Source of the DNA: Verrucomicrobiia bacterium | GTDB taxonomy: Bacteria; Verrucomicrobiota; Verrucomicrobiia; Verrucomicrobiales; Akkermansiaceae | DNA length: 50,731 bases | Assembly (NCBI GenBank): GCA_030432565.1 | Contig: JAUIGV010000038.1 | Coordinates: 1 to 50,731 of the forward strand | Direction of reading: 5' to 3' | In this document: positions 15,763-24,387 of the stretch, in pieces | How the letters are laid out: the number at the start of each line of letters is the position of its first letter | Position numbering within the stretch: the stretch's first letter is position 1 | Notes under the pieces: model-generated | The model's input: only the letters and a program-made list of their open reading frames with translations | Databases searched by the model: none | Told to the model about the DNA's origin: nothing | Position numbers and translations under genes: made by a program

Positions 15763-18456
15763 ATGGGATTTACATACTGCCGCTTTCTCTTTGCCGGGGC
15801 CTTGGCTCTTCCGCTTTCCAGCCAGGAACCTTTTGATGCCGTGGCGTATGGCCGGGAGGTTTTTTCCTCGATGGGATGTGTCGAATGTCACGTGGTTGAG
15901 AAGGGCGACAAGTCGATGAAAACCGGCCCAAATCTTTACGGGCTTTTTCTCACCCGGCCGCGGACGCGTGAAGTTGGAGTGGAAGGGGGCCGGGAGAAGG
16001 TCAAGGCGGACAAGGACTATTTCATCAAGTCCGTCCGCCAGTCATGGGATCAACTTGCGGTTGCCGAAAATGGTCCCGCGAAGGGCGCGACTTATCCCCA
16101 GGTCATGCCGCAGTATGGGTCCACCGTGATCACCGGGCAGGATCTCGAGTCACTTTGGCATTACCTTCGAACGCTGGCTGACGAGGGAGAAGCCGGGCCG
16201 GCGAAGGTGATGCTCACGAGGGAGAAAACCTTACCCATCAAATATCTCATCGATGTCCCGGGCGAGATTCCTGTGACTGACCGGCCGCGGGTTTTCCGTG
16301 CCATGCTGTCCGGGACGAGCGGGCGGGCCCTGCATGTCGGCTTGCCCAATGGCATGAGCTACACCTTTGATCCACGGATGCTGTCAGTCCGCCGGGTTTG
16401 GAGCGGGGGCTTTTTGAATCTGCGTGAGGAGCGGGCGGGCCGAGGCAAGCGACCTTCAACGACGGGTCGGGACGCGGTGGTCTTTCTTGAAGATGAACCC
16501 TTGCTTGCGCCCCTAACCCGGAACGGAATTGTGGTTGATTTTGAGTTTAAGGAACCCGACGTGCAGGATCATCCCGGGATCGGAAAATATCTCCGGGATG
16601 GCATTGATTTCGCGACCAGGTTGGCTGCTCTTGATGCGGAGTTCCGCGGGCACCAACTTGAGCCGGAATCAGGGCTGCCAACCTTCGAATTTCGAGTTGG
16701 GAAAAACGTTCTCACGGAATCCATCTCGCTTGCAGTTGACGGAGGAGTGGAGATTCGCCTAGAGGGAAATTTGGCGGAGGCTCAGAGTTTTCGTCTCAGG
16801 TCCGGCGGGTTGGACGCGGTGACGGTCGACGGAGGGAGGATCGAGAATGGACTTTGGAAGCTGCCTGCTTCGAGTGAGTCGAAGGTCTATCGTCTGAAGG
16901 CCAAAATTCCCGGAGTGGTGGTGGTTCGCCCTGTCATTGATCGCAAAGAAAACTTCGAACCCCAGGCGGTTTTCTCCGCACCAACCGTCGTGCTGCAACC
17001 GGATCTCAATCGTCGCCGTCGCAAGGGGAAACCTCTCGCCGTGCAGGCGGGCTACTCGGCTTTCACCATCGATCCGCCGCTTGATTTGTATGGCCGAAAG
17101 CAACCTTTTGAAGCCACTGGAATTGCGCAAGCCAAAGATGGCACCATCGTGCTCGCTACCCGGGCTTCGGGGATTTGGCGGATTCGTGATGATCAGTGGA
17201 CACTCTTTGCCGAGGGCATCTTTGAGTCCCTCGGAGTATGCATTGAGGATGACAGGGGTGACCGGATCGTGATTACCCAGAAGCCGGAGTTAACCCGATT
17301 GGTGGACACCGATGGCGACGGTCGGGCCGACCGCTTTGAGACTCTTTGTGATGATTTCGGCTTTCATGGAAACTATCACGAATACACCCACGGACCGGTT
17401 CGCGATACCGGAGGCAATTACCACTTTAATTTGAATTTGTCCGATGCCTCGGGAGTTGAAGAGGCGGCCTTCCGGGCCGGAGGAAAATTCATGGGATCGA
17501 TGGGTGGCTATCGTGGGTGGTCGTGTGTGGTGACGCCGGAGGGAGAGATGTCGCTTTTTGCCAATGGCCTGCGCAGCCCGGCGGGGATGGGTTTGGATCC
17601 CGATGGTCGTCTTTGGTATTCCGAAAACCAAGGTGAGTTTGTCGGGTCTTCAAAGTGGGTGCCGCTCGAGAAAGGCAAATTCTATGGTCAACTGTCAGGC
17701 TTGATCGACCTGCCTGGTATCACTCCTGAGAGTAGATTGGATGGAGAAATGTGGGCGGGAAGACTTCGCAAAGGTGCGGTCTGGCTGCCTCATAACAAGA
17801 TCGCCAATTCACCCGGGAATCCGGCGTGGGACCTTACAGGAGGAAAATTCGGAGTCTATCAGAATCAGGTCTTCATGGGTGATCAGACGCTTTCCCAACT
17901 TTTTCGAGTGGTCACTGAACGGGTGAACGGAGTGGATCAAGGGTGTGCCATCCTCTTTGCCGAGGGGTTGGCTTCGGGACCGATACGGCCCTGCTTTTTG
18001 GCCGACGGAAGCATGATGCTTGGCCAGACCGGTCGTGGCTGGTATGCCACCGGGGGATTTGCTCATGCCCTGCAACGTATGGTCTGGGATGGGGAAACAA
18101 TTCCCGGAGATATCCTGTGTGTGGCCTCCAATCCGGATGGTTTCGAAATCCATTTCACCCGTCCGTTAAAAGGGGCTGGTGTTGCAAACTCCGTTCAAGT
18201 GAAGTCATGGTTCTACACCAACACTGTGGAATATGGTTCACCCGAGCACGACGTTCGCGAGGATGCGGTGGCCGCCACAGAACTTTCCGGAGACGGTTTG
18301 GTTCTGCTTGTGAAATTGAAGGATTTTGGAAAAGGGGATTTCTGGCTGGATCGAATCTATGAAATTACCCTTCCGGAAACGGCGGAATCCTTCGGCGAAC
18401 AATCGGCTTGGACCAAACTTCAGGCCTACTTCACCCTGCGTGCCATTCCCGAGTGA
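15763..18456 (+). CDS. Cytochrome c fused to a PVC-type beta-propeller dehydrogenase
   Basis: I place the start at ATG 15763, directly before a Sec signal (CRFLFAGALALPLSS); the frame is open back to a TTG at 15709, which overlaps the previous stop. The 897 residues hold a mono-heme cytochrome domain with CVECH at 39-43, then a beta-rich middle region resembling the DUF6797-type module of verrucomicrobial cytochromes, then from about 440 a sorbosone-dehydrogenase-like propeller (LTRLVDTDGDGRADRF, GNYHEYTHGPVRD, GLRSPAGMGLDPDGRLWYSE). The propeller half is clearly homologous to the protein at 22861-24387. The fusion suggests oxidation of a sugar-like substrate in the periplasm with electron transfer to the attached heme. 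Substrate unknown. Confidence 0.85.
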   Translation: MGFTYCRFLFAGALALPLSSQEPFDAVAYGREVFSSMGCVECHVVEKGDKSMKTGPNLYGLFLTRPRTREVGVEGGREKVKADKDYFIKSVRQSWDQLAVAENGPAKGATYPQVMPQYGSTVITGQDLESLWHYLRTLADEGEAGPAKVMLTREKTLPIKYLIDVPGEIPVTDRPRVFRAMLSGTSGRALHVGLPNGMSYTFDPRMLSVRRVWSGGFLNLREERAGRGKRPSTTGRDAVVFLEDEPLLAPLTRNGIVVDFEFKEPDVQDHPGIGKYLRDGIDFATRLAALDAEFRGHQLEPESGLPTFEFRVGKNVLTESISLAVDGGVEIRLEGNLAEAQSFRLRSGGLDAVTVDGGRIENGLWKLPASSESKVYRLKAKIPGVVVVRPVIDRKENFEPQAVFSAPTVVLQPDLNRRRRKGKPLAVQAGYSAFTIDPPLDLYGRKQPFEATGIAQAKDGTIVLATRASGIWRIRDDQWTLFAEGIFESLGVCIEDDRGDRIVITQKPELTRLVDTDGDGRADRFETLCDDFGFHGNYHEYTHGPVRDTGGNYHFNLNLSDASGVEEAAFRAGGKFMGSMGGYRGWSCVVTPEGEMSLFANGLRSPAGMGLDPDGRLWYSENQGEFVGSSKWVPLEKGKFYGQLSGLIDLPGITPESRLDGEMWAGRLRKGAVWLPHNKIANSPGNPAWDLTGGKFGVYQNQVFMGDQTLSQLFRVVTERVNGVDQGCAILFAEGLASGPIRPCFLADGSMMLGQTGRGWYATGGFAHALQRMVWDGETIPGDILCVASNPDGFEIHFTRPLKGAGVANSVQVKSWFYTNTVEYGSPEHDVREDAVAATELSGDGLVLLVKLKDFGKGDFWLDRIYEITLPETAESFGEQSAWTKLQAYFTLRAIPE

Positions 18457-18536
18457 TCACTTCTTCGGATCGGAACTGATGATTTCGATCCTTGCAGAAT
18501 GGACAAGATGGGCAAACACTCGCCCACGAAATACTT

Positions 18537-21383
18537 ATGTTTCGAGGACTTCTCATTCGTTCAATCGCCTGCGTTTCAGGTTCACTTCTGGTCCTGCCGG
18601 AAGCATGGGCCGGGTCAACACGCGTAGAGTTCAATCGCGACATTCGTCCGATTCTTTCCGACAAGTGTTTCGCATGCCACGGATTCGATGCGAAGACCCG
18701 TAAAGCCAAGCTCCGTTTGGATACTGCGGAGGGCGCTTATGCCCTGAGGGATGGCGCCCAGGCAATCAAGCCTGGCGTCCTCGATCGCAGTGAAGTCTGG
18801 CATCGCATCACCAGCACGGATCCTGAAGTGGTCATGCCGCCTCCGGAGAGAAACAAAAATCTCTCTGAAGCTGAAAAGGATCTTCTTAGGCGATGGATTG
18901 AGCAAGGAGCCGAGTATCAACCCCACTGGGCTTTTACCCTTCCAAAAAAAATAAAACCGGACGTGGTGGCAGGGGGGGAGAACCCGATTGACCACTATAT
19001 TTTGAGTAGGCTGAAGAAGGAAGGTATGGCTCTGTCGCCGGAAGCTGATCGTCCCACCCTGATTCGCCGGGTCACTCTGGATCTCACCGGACTTCCACCA
19101 ACGCTTGCGGAAATCTCGGCCTTCGTAAACGACCGTGCCCCTGGAGCCTACGAGCGAGTGGTTGATCGCTTGCTTTCGACCCGCGATTATGCCGAACGCC
19201 GGGCCCAGGACTGGCTTGATCTCGCCCGCTATGCGGATACGCGGGGATTCGCCGATGACAAGATGCGCCAGATCTGGCCCTACCGGGACTGGGTCGTTCG
19301 TTCGCTGGACCTCAACATGCCCTTCGATCAATTCACCATCGAGCAATTGGCTGGCGACATGTTGCCAAATGCAACCGATGAGCAGCGTCTTGCCACCGGC
19401 TTCCACCGCAATGCACCACAGGCCCGTGGTCAAACCTACCCGGTGGAGGAATACCGCCTGAAAGGGGTCACCGACCGGGTCAATACAACGGCCCGGGTCT
19501 GGCTTGGATTGACCATGGAATGTGCGGAATGCCACGACCACAAATTCGACCCCATCAGTCAGCGTGAGTATTTCTCGATGTTTGCGATATTCAACAACAT
19601 CGAGCACCATGGAAAGGGTCACGAGCAAGGTGGGCCGACGATGAACTATCGCGCTCCCACTGCTGAATTGGATCCGAAGCTTCCGGCCGAGCGAGCCCGC
19701 CTCAAGACAGAATTGATTGAGGCGCGCAAACGGCTCTCTATGCCAAAGCCCCTTGGTGAAGATGGATTATTGGGGAAATGGGATTCTCCCCACCTTGAGG
19801 CTGACGCTGAAAAATTCAGCCTTACGGGAAATCTCACACTCACTGCGACGATACGCACCAAGCAAGAGGTGGCCACCATTGCATCGAAGAACGATTGGCC
19901 TGGGAAGCAGCGGAGTTATTTGTTCGGAATCGGTGGCGAAGGCCAGGAAGAAGCAACGCCCGGCCACCTTTTCTTTTGGGTGTCATCGAGCACCGAACCG
20001 TTCTCAGGTGCGGCCGTCTATGGAAGCAAGGCTGTTAATGACGGGCAGGTTCACCGGGTTGCAGTTGTTTTTGAAGCGGGCCGGTCGGTGCGTCTTTTCG
20101 TCGACGGGATCGAGGACACCGCTGTCCGGATGATCGGGAAAGTACCGGATACCATCGCGGTCTCGGAGCGTCGCCTTGCGATTGGAAAGAGCTATGAGAA
20201 TTCCAGCGAACCGAACGGTTACCAGTTTGAGGGGGCGCTCACAGATGTCAGGCTGTATGACCGTGCTCTCGATCTCGGGAAGGAGGCCGAGGAAATCAGG
20301 AAACTCGAGATGGAGCTGGACGAGCTCGATCGAAAATTTTTGGCTTCTTCCTGGGAGGTGTCCGAGGTGCCTGTCATGAAAGAGAGAGACAACGCTCGTG
20401 ACACATATGTTCATTTGCGTGGAAGCTTTTTGAATCGTGGCGACAAAGTGTTTCCTGCAGTACCGACCGTGTTGGCTTCGGAGGAAAGTTCGCAGCCAAA
20501 GAACCGGCTCGAATTCGCCCGGTGGTTGGTCGATGGGAGGAACCCGCTCGTGGCCCGGGTGGTGGTGAATCGTTTTTGGCAGAGCTATTTCGGTCACGGG
20601 CTGGTCCGCACTCCGGACGACTTCGGTTCGCAGGGTGCTTTTCCTACCCATCCCGAATTGCTCGACTGGTTGGCCAGCGAGTTCGTCGAGAGCGGTTGGG
20701 ATATGAAACACATCAATCGCTTGATTGTGACCTCGGCGACCTACCGTCAGTCGACAAAGATCACCCCGGCACTGAGGGAAAAAGATCCCAAGAACATGCT
20801 GTTCTCCCGGCTTCCAAGAGTCAGATTACCTGCCGAACAAATTCGCGACCAGGCGCTTGCAATTGGCGGGCTACTCAAGCCTTCAGTCGGCGGCCCCGGC
20901 GTATTTCCCCGTCAGCCCGATCACTATTGGGAAGACCGGGACTTGCCCGGAAAATGGATCGCCAGCAGCGGCGACGACGTCTATCGCAAGAGCCTTTACA
21001 CCTACCGGCGTCGCATGGCCCTGCACCCGACGTTGGAGCTTCTCGACGCCCCGGCCCGAGCCGTGTGTGTCACGAAGCGCAACTCGGCAATTCTGCCCAC
21101 CCAGGCCTTGATGACCCTAAACGCTCCGGTTTTTGTTGAGTCTGCGACGGGGCTGGCCCGGAGAATCATTTCGGAAGATGTTACAGATGAAGTCCGGTTG
21201 GATCTAGCCTTTCGGTTTTGCCTTGGTCGCCCACCCACTCGTGTCGAGCTGGCAAAATTTATGGACTATCTCAAAGCCCAATGGCTAACCCGTTACGCGC
21301 GCGCCGACTCTCCCGAACTGAGTATCTGGCAGAGTGTGGCGACCGTGCTTCTGAACCTCGACGAAACGATCACGAGACCATGA
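18537..21383 (+). CDS. DUF1549/DUF1553 cytochrome with inserted LamG domain
   Basis: The start at ATG 18537 gives 948 residues with a Sec signal (IRSIACVSGSLLVLPEAWA). PSCyt1 with CFACH is near residue 41; DUF1549 follows (DLTGLPPTLAEISAF, CAECHDHKFDPIS, a second heme motif), and DUF1553 fills the C-terminal third (NPLVARVVVNRFWQSYFGHGL, PTHPELLDWLASEF). Between them, at about 411-580, a LamG-like domain is inserted (DGQVHRVAVVFEAGRSV, LTDVRLYDRALD), flanked by two charged helices. LamG folds bind carbohydrates, so the module may tether the cytochrome to a glycan. The stop overlaps the start of the DUF1501 gene (ATGA), so the two are translationally coupled. Confidence 0.92.
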   Translation: MFRGLLIRSIACVSGSLLVLPEAWAGSTRVEFNRDIRPILSDKCFACHGFDAKTRKAKLRLDTAEGAYALRDGAQAIKPGVLDRSEVWHRITSTDPEVVMPPPERNKNLSEAEKDLLRRWIEQGAEYQPHWAFTLPKKIKPDVVAGGENPIDHYILSRLKKEGMALSPEADRPTLIRRVTLDLTGLPPTLAEISAFVNDRAPGAYERVVDRLLSTRDYAERRAQDWLDLARYADTRGFADDKMRQIWPYRDWVVRSLDLNMPFDQFTIEQLAGDMLPNATDEQRLATGFHRNAPQARGQTYPVEEYRLKGVTDRVNTTARVWLGLTMECAECHDHKFDPISQREYFSMFAIFNNIEHHGKGHEQGGPTMNYRAPTAELDPKLPAERARLKTELIEARKRLSMPKPLGEDGLLGKWDSPHLEADAEKFSLTGNLTLTATIRTKQEVATIASKNDWPGKQRSYLFGIGGEGQEEATPGHLFFWVSSSTEPFSGAAVYGSKAVNDGQVHRVAVVFEAGRSVRLFVDGIEDTAVRMIGKVPDTIAVSERRLAIGKSYENSSEPNGYQFEGALTDVRLYDRALDLGKEAEEIRKLEMELDELDRKFLASSWEVSEVPVMKERDNARDTYVHLRGSFLNRGDKVFPAVPTVLASEESSQPKNRLEFARWLVDGRNPLVARVVVNRFWQSYFGHGLVRTPDDFGSQGAFPTHPELLDWLASEFVESGWDMKHINRLIVTSATYRQSTKITPALREKDPKNMLFSRLPRVRLPAEQIRDQALAIGGLLKPSVGGPGVFPRQPDHYWEDRDLPGKWIASSGDDVYRKSLYTYRRRMALHPTLELLDAPARAVCVTKRNSAILPTQALMTLNAPVFVESATGLARRIISEDVTDEVRLDLAFRFCLGRPPTRVELAKFMDYLKAQWLTRYARADSPELSIWQSVATVLLNLDETITRP

Positions 21384-22795
21384 AATTGCCTTTGCACTCC
21401 TCCGCAGATCTCACCCGCCGCTCCTTTCTGGGCCGCTCGGCCGGAGGTCTTGGCTCGGTGGCCCTGGCTTCCTTGATGAACGGCGAGTTGTTTGCCGGTC
21501 AGGGAAGTTTGCGCCGTTATCATCACACGCCAAAAGCAAAACGTGTCATTTTTCTCTTTATGGCGGGAGGGCCCTCGCACATCGATCTTTTTGATCCTAA
21601 ACCCAAGCTCAACGAACTCGATGGCAAGCCGATCCCACAGGACTTGCTGAAAGGCCATCAGCAGTTTGCGCTGATTCGCGGGACCCCTGGGCTTAAAGGA
21701 TCTCCCTATGCCTTTCGTCAGCACGGAGAATCAGGGACTGTGGTTTCCGAGCTCCTTCCTCACCTCGCGAAGGTCGCCGATGAGTTGACGGTCATCCGCT
21801 CGATGCACACTGACACCAATATCCATGACCCCGGGGTGAATTTTATGAACAGCGGAACCTTGTTGGGTGATCGGCCGACTCTTGGATCATGGTTGTCCTA
21901 TGGACTCGGGTCAGCCAACGATGCCCTTCCCGCCTATACCGTTCTGACTTCCGGAGTGAGCGATGGCCAACCGCTTTTGCAGAGCTTTTGGGGCAACGGA
22001 TTTCTCGACTCCCGCCACGCCGGGGTACCGTTCCAAAACAGCGGAGCCCCTGTGCTTTACCTCGAAAACCCAAAAGGCATCACGACGAAAGACCGTCGAC
22101 GGGAGCTCAATCTTCTGAAGTGGATGAACCACCGCCAGCACTATGTTCTCGGTGATCCAGAGATTGCCACTCGTATTGCCTCCTATGAACAGGCTTTTCG
22201 AATGCAGGAGAGCGTACCCGAGCTTGCCGACCTGGGCAATGAATCGGACAAGACGATGGAGCTTTACGGAGCAGACCGGGTCAAGCCCTCCTTCGCCCGC
22301 AACTGCCTGATGGCCCGCCGCCTTGTAGAGCGCGGAGTGCGCTTCGTGCAATTGTATGATCGCGGTTGGGATTCCCATACCGACATCGACCGGGAGCACC
22401 GGCGACAGTGTGGCGCAGCCGATCAACCGATTGCGGCCCTCATTTCTGATCTGAAACAACGTGGACTTTTAGACGACACGCTCGTCATCTGGGGCGGCGA
22501 ATTTGGTCGAACTCCGGTTGCCCAGGTAATGGGTAAAACCTGGGGACGGGACCACCATCCGCATGGCTTTACGATGTGGATGGCTGGTGGTGGAATGAAG
22601 CCTGGTCTGACATACGGAGCCACCGATGAGTTTGGCTATCACGCGGTCGAGAACAAGGTCCATGTCCACGACCTTCACGCGACCATCCTGCACCAGCTTG
22701 GTATTGACCACAAACGCCTCACTTTCCGCAGCCAGGGCCGCGACTTTCGGCTCACCGATGTCCATGGCCGCGTCGTTAAGGACCTGTTGGCTTAA
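21380..22795 (+). CDS. DUF1501 family Tat-exported protein (sulfatase-like fold)
   Basis: The start at ATG 21380 overlaps the preceding stop by 4 bp. The 471 residues begin with a Tat signal (LTRRSFLGRSAGGLGSVAL). DUF1501 hallmarks are visible: [48 protein letters not shown] and VHDLHATILHQLGIDH. The fold is related to alkaline phosphatases and sulfatases and the conserved Asp/His residues probably bind metal, but the reaction is not established. It pairs with a DUF1549/DUF1553 cytochrome here and again at 41342-45507, the standard arrangement of the family. Confidence 0.93.
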   Translation: MKLPLHSSADLTRRSFLGRSAGGLGSVALASLMNGELFAGQGSLRRYHHTPKAKRVIFLFMAGGPSHIDLFDPKPKLNELDGKPIPQDLLKGHQQFALIRGTPGLKGSPYAFRQHGESGTVVSELLPHLAKVADELTVIRSMHTDTNIHDPGVNFMNSGTLLGDRPTLGSWLSYGLGSANDALPAYTVLTSGVSDGQPLLQSFWGNGFLDSRHAGVPFQNSGAPVLYLENPKGITTKDRRRELNLLKWMNHRQHYVLGDPEIATRIASYEQAFRMQESVPELADLGNESDKTMELYGADRVKPSFARNCLMARRLVERGVRFVQLYDRGWDSHTDIDREHRRQCGAADQPIAALISDLKQRGLLDDTLVIWGGEFGRTPVAQVMGKTWGRDHHPHGFTMWMAGGGMKPGLTYGATDEFGYHAVENKVHVHDLHATILHQLGIDHKRLTFRSQGRDFRLTDVHGRVVKDLLA

Positions 22796-22796
22796 A

Positions 22797-22858
22797 CGAT
22801 CAGGAATTTCAGGAGGAACTGAAGGCCCTGGTGGGGTGTTCCATTCAAAGCCTGATCG
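22797..22858. terminator. Inverted repeat between convergent genes
   Basis: CGATCAGG (22797-22804) and CCTGATCG (22851-22858) can pair across 46 nt that contain a smaller stem (TTCAG/CTGAA). The position, between two convergent stops, suits a bidirectional terminator, but no T-tract follows on either strand. Confidence 0.35.
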
Positions 22859-22860
22859 GG

Positions 22861-24387
22861 CTATTTACCGGGAATCCGGTTAAGAGTGTACCACGCGTTC
22901 GGGTGTTTGAGCCTTTGGCCGGAGTTTGATTTCAGGCCATGGGTGCGAAGCTCGAAGACATGATGGGCTCTTAAGCCATCGACTTGAAAACGCACAGATT
23001 TGCTGTCCGGAGAAAGCCGGATGTTGCTAACACTGTGTGAAGTGGTATCGACCTCATCACCTCCGTAACGCGGGGAATACTGATAGGTAAAACTACTCAG
23101 CTCCAAAGTCGCGAGACTCAGTGACTCCGGGTTGAGCGGTTCGGTAAAGACCAGTTCGAAGCCATCCGGCTTGGCTCGCATCTCTCCAATTGCAAAAGGA
23201 GTGCGCTTGTTGAATCGAATGCGCTGCAAGCCATAGCTGCGATTGCCCAGTGATGACCAACCCCGGTTGCTCATTCCCACAAAAAGTGAACCATCCGGCG
23301 CAAACTGGAGACGCAATACCGCCGCCGGGAAATTGTTCAAAAACGGAAAACACGCGCCCTGGTATTCACCATCCACTTGTTCGAGGAAGACACGATTCAC
23401 TGCGGAGTTGGTGAATTCTCCGACGAGCAATTGACCGTCGAAAGGCCCGAACTTTCCCTGCTGATCGATGACCTGCACGTCAGTTGCAGAACGTCCCATT
23501 TTATTGTAGGGGAGCCAGACTGCCGGCGGGACAAATCTTTCAGAGCTGGCCAGTGCCTTGCCATATGCTTGGTTGGCCTTCGGGATCACCTTCATGGCGA
23601 AGGGAGCTCCTGGCAAATCCAGGCTGGCGAGTGATTCCTGGTTTCCATAAAACACGCCGGGCCTCAGATGATAGATCGGGGTGGCGGGAATCCAGGTCCC
23701 TTGCTGGTCCGAGAAGAACAAGTCACCCCTCAGATTGGCTCCCATTCCGGAGGGCGAACGCATGCCCAGGGACTTGGGTTGAAAGGAGCCATCTTTCCCA
23801 ATGGTTCCTGCCCAGCCGCGCCAGCCGATCTTATTATTGGCAAGCTTGCCCATGCCGAGATTAAGGGACACCCAGAGGTCGCCGTTTCCATCGCGAACCG
23901 GTCCGTAGGCGTAGGCATGGTAATTGCCCGAGACATTCCAACCGTCGCACTCGGTGAGATAAGCATCCGCCCTGCCGTCGCGATTGTTGTCCTGCAGGCG
24001 AGTTACTTCCGACCGCTGCGCGACCAGAAGATCATCACCATCTTTCAGCAAGCCAAGTGGTTCGTGCAAACCGGATGCAAAGAGGTGAAACTTGATTTCT
24101 TTTCGGTCTTCGGAGAGCGGATTCTCAAGCATCCAGACTTCTCCCTTGCGAATACAAACCGCCAGTCGATCTCCCATCCATTCCATCCCGCCCACCTCCA
24201 TCGGAATGCCTTCGGCGGGTGTCCAGGACGGGTCGCGGGAATCCTTTTCCACACCCGCAGAGAGAATTTCGAAGCGTTCGTATGATTCAGGAATCAGAGC
24301 CTCCTTTGCCAAGACGCTGCTGGTCATCGCAACGACCATTAGGCGAAGCAAAACAGATTGATGCCGGTTCGAATTTTTCACTTCCAT
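22861..24387 (-). CDS. PVC-type beta-propeller dehydrogenase (sorbosone/glucose dehydrogenase-like)
   Basis: The 508-residue protein carries an N-terminal Sec signal (LLRLMVVAMTSSVLA) and propeller motifs shared with the fusion at 15763-18456: VTRLQDNNRDGRAD, GNYHAYAYGPVRDGNGDLWVSLNLG, MRSPSGMGANLRGDLFFSD and AVWLPYNKMG. It has no heme motif of its own. The start overlaps the stop of the pentaheme cytochrome by 10 bp, so the cytochrome may be its electron acceptor. It is the last gene of a four-gene minus-strand operon. It probably oxidises a sugar or polyol in the periplasm; the substrate and whether it uses PQQ cannot be told. Confidence 0.82.
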   Translation of the reverse strand: MEVKNSNRHQSVLLRLMVVAMTSSVLAKEALIPESYERFEILSAGVEKDSRDPSWTPAEGIPMEVGGMEWMGDRLAVCIRKGEVWMLENPLSEDRKEIKFHLFASGLHEPLGLLKDGDDLLVAQRSEVTRLQDNNRDGRADAYLTECDGWNVSGNYHAYAYGPVRDGNGDLWVSLNLGMGKLANNKIGWRGWAGTIGKDGSFQPKSLGMRSPSGMGANLRGDLFFSDQQGTWIPATPIYHLRPGVFYGNQESLASLDLPGAPFAMKVIPKANQAYGKALASSERFVPPAVWLPYNKMGRSATDVQVIDQQGKFGPFDGQLLVGEFTNSAVNRVFLEQVDGEYQGACFPFLNNFPAAVLRLQFAPDGSLFVGMSNRGWSSLGNRSYGLQRIRFNKRTPFAIGEMRAKPDGFELVFTEPLNPESLSLATLELSSFTYQYSPRYGGDEVDTTSHSVSNIRLSPDSKSVRFQVDGLRAHHVFELRTHGLKSNSGQRLKHPNAWYTLNRIPGK

